The notes under the pieces were generated by a model. It was not told the DNA's origin. It saw only the letters and a program-made list of their open reading frames with translations, and searched no databases. This document shows positions 4,500 to 6,626 of a stretch of 6,626 nt of DNA, in pieces. Both the position numbers and the translations under genes were made by a program. Every line of letters begins with the position of its first letter. Position 1 is the stretch's first letter. The stretch lies in NCBI GenBank assembly GCA_029939035.1, contig JAOZTS010000003.1:17400-24025 (forward strand), given 5' to 3'. The stretch is from Candidatus Altimarinota bacterium. GTDB taxonomy: Bacteria; Patescibacteriota; Gracilibacteria; UBA1369; LOWO2-01-FULL-3.

Positions 4500-5018
4500 A
4501 TGCCTAAATCGAATTGTAGTTCTCCTAGTAGAACAGAAGCTTATGATAAATTACTTGAAAAAACTGAGTTTGATTTGGATATCCGCGTTGCACAAACTGC
4601 TTTGGCTGCAGACGCTCTTGATATAGGTACTTTTGATCAAACAGAGCCATGTAGTGCAAAGTATGGTGCGGAGGAGGAAGTGACTGCCTTGGATGCCATG
4701 CGTGCCAATGAGCAGGATGTTTTGTCGCAATTGACGGATACGCGAGAAAGCCTATCAGCTGTTGGACGTGATGTTGTTCAAGCCGGGACTATTGTTACCC
4801 TCAAATGCATTGACGACACTTACCTTGATACTGGTTTCAAAAAATCATTCTTTATTGTTCCAAATGGTGGAGGAAGAGAAATCGAATTATCTGATGGTAC
4901 AAAAATCACCTGTGTGAGCCCTGAAACTCCTGTTGCCGAGGAGTTGATAGGTTTAGTAATTGATGATGAGATTGAGATTGGAAGGGAAAGATTGATGCAG
5001 GTTGCGAGCATTGATTAA
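4500..5018 (+). CDS. GreA/GreB-like transcription factor with a divergent N-terminal region
   Basis: Residues 95-171 of this 172-residue protein match the FKBP-like C-terminal domain of Gre factors. They show an AGTIVTLKCIDD strand that opens the domain, then VSPETPVAEELIGLVIDDEIEI (139-160), the equivalent of the GreA SPLGRALLGKKVGDEVEV stretch, then a final strand. Gre factors bind the RNA polymerase secondary channel and stimulate transcript cleavage in backtracked complexes. Residues 10-92 are acidic helices that could form the usual coiled coil, but the GDLSENAEY tip motif that carries the catalytic acidic residues is absent. The turn region is instead DIGTFDQTEPCSAKYGAEEE (41-60). The protein may therefore bind polymerase without normal cleavage activity, like other secondary-channel regulators. 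The gene has its own strong promoter and no Shine-Dalgarno. The MATE gene starts 23 bp after the stop without an intervening terminator, so read-through is likely. Confidence 0.78.
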   Translation: MPKSNCSSPSRTEAYDKLLEKTEFDLDIRVAQTALAADALDIGTFDQTEPCSAKYGAEEEVTALDAMRANEQDVLSQLTDTRESLSAVGRDVVQAGTIVTLKCIDDTYLDTGFKKSFFIVPNGGGREIELSDGTKITCVSPETPVAEELIGLVIDDEIEIGRERLMQVASID

Positions 5019-5038
5019 TGCCTCTTTTTCTATAGAAT
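5011..5038 (+). promoter_or_regulatory. Candidate internal promoter for the MATE gene
   Basis: TTGATT at 5011-5016, a 16-nt spacer and TAGAAT at 5033-5038 (5 of 6) overlap the end of the Gre-like gene. They predict a start near 5045, close to the first two ATGs of the transporter gene (5042 and 5048). AGGA five bases before the ATG at 5048 is the only Shine-Dalgarno-like spacing I noticed in the window. Confidence 0.4.
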
Positions 5039-5041
5039 AGG

Positions 5042-6427
5042 ATGGCTATGAAATCTGGTATGATGAAAAGAAGGAATTTGCTGGAGGGTTCTATCACAAA
5101 GTCTCTGATATTTTTGGCGATTCCTATAATTATTGCGAATTTGCTGCACTCTGCTTATCATCTGACTGATCTTTTCTGGGTTGGTCGTTTGGGCGAGGAG
5201 GCGGTTGCCGCAATGTCTATGAACTTTCCAGTGATCTTTTTGTTTATATCTTTGGGTATTGGATTATCGATGGCTGGTTCTATTTTGGTAGCTCAATATT
5301 ATGGAGAAAAGAATCATGAGAATGTTGATTTTGTAGCTGGACAGTCGGTATTTATGATTCTGTTGGTTTCTTTGATTGTCTCCGTGTTGGGATACTTTTT
5401 ATCTCCATTTATCATTGGATTAATGGGAGCTGAGGAGGCGGTTGCTACTGCTTCTATCGAATATCTACAAGTTCAGTTTTTAGGGATGATCTTTATTTTT
5501 GGATATATGAATTTCCAAGCTTTATTGCGTGGAGTTGGGGAGGTGAAAATCCCTATGTTCATAATTTTAGGCACAGTTTTGTTGAATTTAGTTATCGATC
5601 CGATCTTTATTTTGGGCTATGGACCTATTCCAGCTTTTGGGGTAAAGGGTGCGGCTATGGCTACTGTCATCACGGAGGGTTGCGCCTTTGCAATTGGCTT
5701 GTTTTTGTTGATAAGGGGATGGCATGGAGTTAAATTGAGATGGAAAAATCTTCGCCCTAGGGCCAAATTGATAAAGAAACTTTTTGCGATAGGACTTCCT
5801 ACATCTGTGGAGATGTCGACCAGGTCGATGGCCATGATTTTTATGGTATTTTTGGTGACTGGTTTTGGTACAACTATCACTGCTGCTTACGGAATTGGTG
5901 GCGAGCTTTTGGGTCTTGTTATTCTGCCGGCTCTTGGGCTGTCGATGGCTACTTCTACAATGGTTGGGCAAAATCTGGGAGCTAGGAATGTTGAACGTGC
6001 TGAGAAAGCGTCTCAGAAGGGAGTTTTTATCGGATTTGTAACTCTGAGTATTGTGGGAGTACTGCTATTTTTCTTCGGTGGAATGGTGTCAGCTGCGTTT
6101 ATTCCGGGTGAAACTGCTGTGATTAATGAGAGCGCGAACTTTATTCGGATCATGGCTTTCTCGTTTGGATTCATTGCAGTGCAACAAGTTCTGAACGGAA
6201 CTTTCAGAGGTGCGGGAAATACAGGAACGGCTATGGCAATTTCTATTGTTTCTTTGTGGGCTCTACAAATACCGCTTGCCTATGTTCTTTCAACATATAC
6301 CTCTCTCGGGGCGGAGGGTCTTTGGTGGGCGTTTCCGATTACGAATGTGTGTGCAGGAGTTGTTGCGTATTTAGTTTTCTTGCGTGGAAAGTGGAAGAAG
6401 ACGCGGATAACTGAGGGTGTGATATAA
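5042..6427 (+). CDS. MATE family efflux transporter (NorM/DinF type)
   Basis: This 461-residue integral inner-membrane protein has about 12 hydrophobic segments and no signal peptide. MATE proteins export organic cations, drugs or metabolites in exchange for Na+ or H+. The two halves show the family's internal duplication: GLSMAGSILVAQYYGEKN (74-91) mirrors GLSMATSTMVGQNLGARN (299-316), and LLRGVGEVKIP (161-171) mirrors TFRGAGNTG (387-395). Asp43 in LTDLFWVGRLG, and Asn182 and Asp186 in LNLVIDP, correspond by spacing to the cation-site residues described for PfMATE, so the coupling site looks intact. The start could be ATG 5042 or 5048; the conserved family region begins at about residue 13, so this hardly matters. 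The cytosolic linker between halves is Arg/Lys-rich (231-247). Substrate is unknown. It lies 23 bp behind the Gre-like gene, and this spacing alone does not argue for a shared function. Confidence 0.96.
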   Translation: MAMKSGMMKRRNLLEGSITKSLIFLAIPIIIANLLHSAYHLTDLFWVGRLGEEAVAAMSMNFPVIFLFISLGIGLSMAGSILVAQYYGEKNHENVDFVAGQSVFMILLVSLIVSVLGYFLSPFIIGLMGAEEAVATASIEYLQVQFLGMIFIFGYMNFQALLRGVGEVKIPMFIILGTVLLNLVIDPIFILGYGPIPAFGVKGAAMATVITEGCAFAIGLFLLIRGWHGVKLRWKNLRPRAKLIKKLFAIGLPTSVEMSTRSMAMIFMVFLVTGFGTTITAAYGIGGELLGLVILPALGLSMATSTMVGQNLGARNVERAEKASQKGVFIGFVTLSIVGVLLFFFGGMVSAAFIPGETAVINESANFIRIMAFSFGFIAVQQVLNGTFRGAGNTGTAMAISIVSLWALQIPLAYVLSTYTSLGAEGLWWAFPITNVCAGVVAYLVFLRGKWKKTRITEGVI

Positions 6428-6428
6428 T
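6420..6428 (+). promoter_or_regulatory. Consensus extended -10 promoter for the downstream membrane-protein gene
   Basis: TG-A-TATAAT at 6420-6428 is a perfect extended -10 embedded in the last codons and stop of the MATE gene. Predicted start is near 6435, giving a leader of about 23 nt before the ATG at 6458. A weak AT-only hairpin (6424-6430 with 6436-6442) overlaps it. Confidence 0.5.
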
Positions 6429-6457
6429 AGTTTTGCTATTATTTAATCCTCATTTTT

Positions 6458-6626
6458 ATGATGGACTATGCACATTTTGGGTTAGGTTTCCTGCCTGCTA
6501 AATTTTTCTGCCTGGTATTTTTCCTCGGTGTTGTTTTGTTTGTGATTTGGGCTGCGAAGCTTGATAAGAAAACATTGAAGAAATTGTTTATTTCTATGCT
6601 CGTTGTTGGAGCTGTTGGAATGCTGG
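6458..6626 (+). CDS. Membrane protein, N-terminal fragment (3' end outside window)
   Basis: An open frame from ATG 6458 (or the adjacent ATG 6461) runs off the window. The 56 visible residues begin MMDYAHFGLGFLPAKFF. They contain one hydrophobic segment (about 15-33, KFFCLVFFLGVVLFVIWAA), a short cytosolic-looking Lys-rich stretch (LDKKTLKKL), and the beginning of a second hydrophobic segment (FISMLVVGAVGML). This looks like a small polytopic inner-membrane protein. I cannot name a family from this much. A consensus extended -10 box upstream supports the start, and no Shine-Dalgarno is present. It follows the MATE gene by 30 bp on the same strand. Confidence 0.6.
   Translation, partial: MMDYAHFGLGFLPAKFFCLVFFLGVVLFVIWAAKLDKKTLKKLFISMLVVGAVGML

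Noticed and set aside
5588..5971. Minus-strand frames of 87 and 127 codons opposite the MATE gene
   Set aside because: They are His/Ser/Lys-rich antisense products of a clearly conserved membrane protein, with no supporting signals.
6424..6442. Hairpin after the MATE gene as a Rho-independent terminator
   Set aside because: The 7-bp stem is nearly all A-T, with a single G-C pair, and lacks a continuous U tract. It also coincides with a consensus extended -10 box, which explains the sequence better.
1..6626. UGA recoded as glycine (as in Gracilibacteria/SR1)
   Set aside because: All complete proteins reach normal family length with no in-frame TGA among many glycine codons. All stops are TAA, so recoding is not needed and not supported.

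Overview
The window looks like a chromosomal segment of an AT-rich bacterium, with no mobile element, tRNA, rRNA or CRISPR array. It holds the end of a PLP aminotransferase gene, the housekeeping gene mnmA, a zinc M14-type acylase/desuccinylase, a GreA/GreB-like factor, a MATE exporter, two unrecognised small soluble proteins and the start of a membrane protein gene. Most inspected starts lack a Shine-Dalgarno sequence. Two appear leaderless, with a -10 box six bases before the ATG. All seven visible stop codons are TAA, and full-length proteins read through with no in-frame TGA, so the standard code fits. MnmA carries a CPWEDDL-type insert. Together these suggest an uncultured, small-genome lineage such as Patescibacteria/CPR. 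That placement is an inference and is weak.

Layout, left to right. Positions 1-576 (+) are the C-terminal half of an aminotransferase gene, tail-to-tail with and overlapping mnmA (566-1639, -). mnmA is preceded in the same direction by a hypothetical gene (1662-2174 or 2204, -). A back-to-back promoter region at about 2203-2261 separates that gene from a rightward 118-residue hypothetical gene (2282-2638, +). Its stop codon abuts a bidirectional terminator hairpin. From there to about 3250 there is no gene of normal size. Instead there is a roughly 600-nt stretch packed with hairpins, which I read as a large structured noncoding RNA on the minus strand. It has its own extended -10 promoter at the right end, UUCG and GNRA tetraloops, and the shared terminator at its 3' end.

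Upstream of that RNA, also on the minus strand, is the AstE/AspA-family zinc hydrolase (3301-4281) with a near-perfect extended -10 promoter positioned for a leaderless mRNA. Overlapping that promoter on the opposite strand is a second promoter that would drive a transcript of about 106 nt (4320-4425), ending in a clear Rho-independent terminator. This transcript is either a small structured RNA or the mRNA of an 11-residue Gly/Cys peptide. Then come the Gre-like factor (4500-5018, +), the MATE transporter (5042-6427, +) and a truncated membrane-protein gene (6458 to the window edge, +).

The protein genes do not form one obvious pathway; they are short transcription units in mixed orientation. 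The most interesting content is the two noncoding intervals, above all the large RNA at 2634-3247. Its helices and tetraloops can be read directly, and it does not resemble RNase P RNA, tmRNA, SRP RNA or a self-splicing intron.
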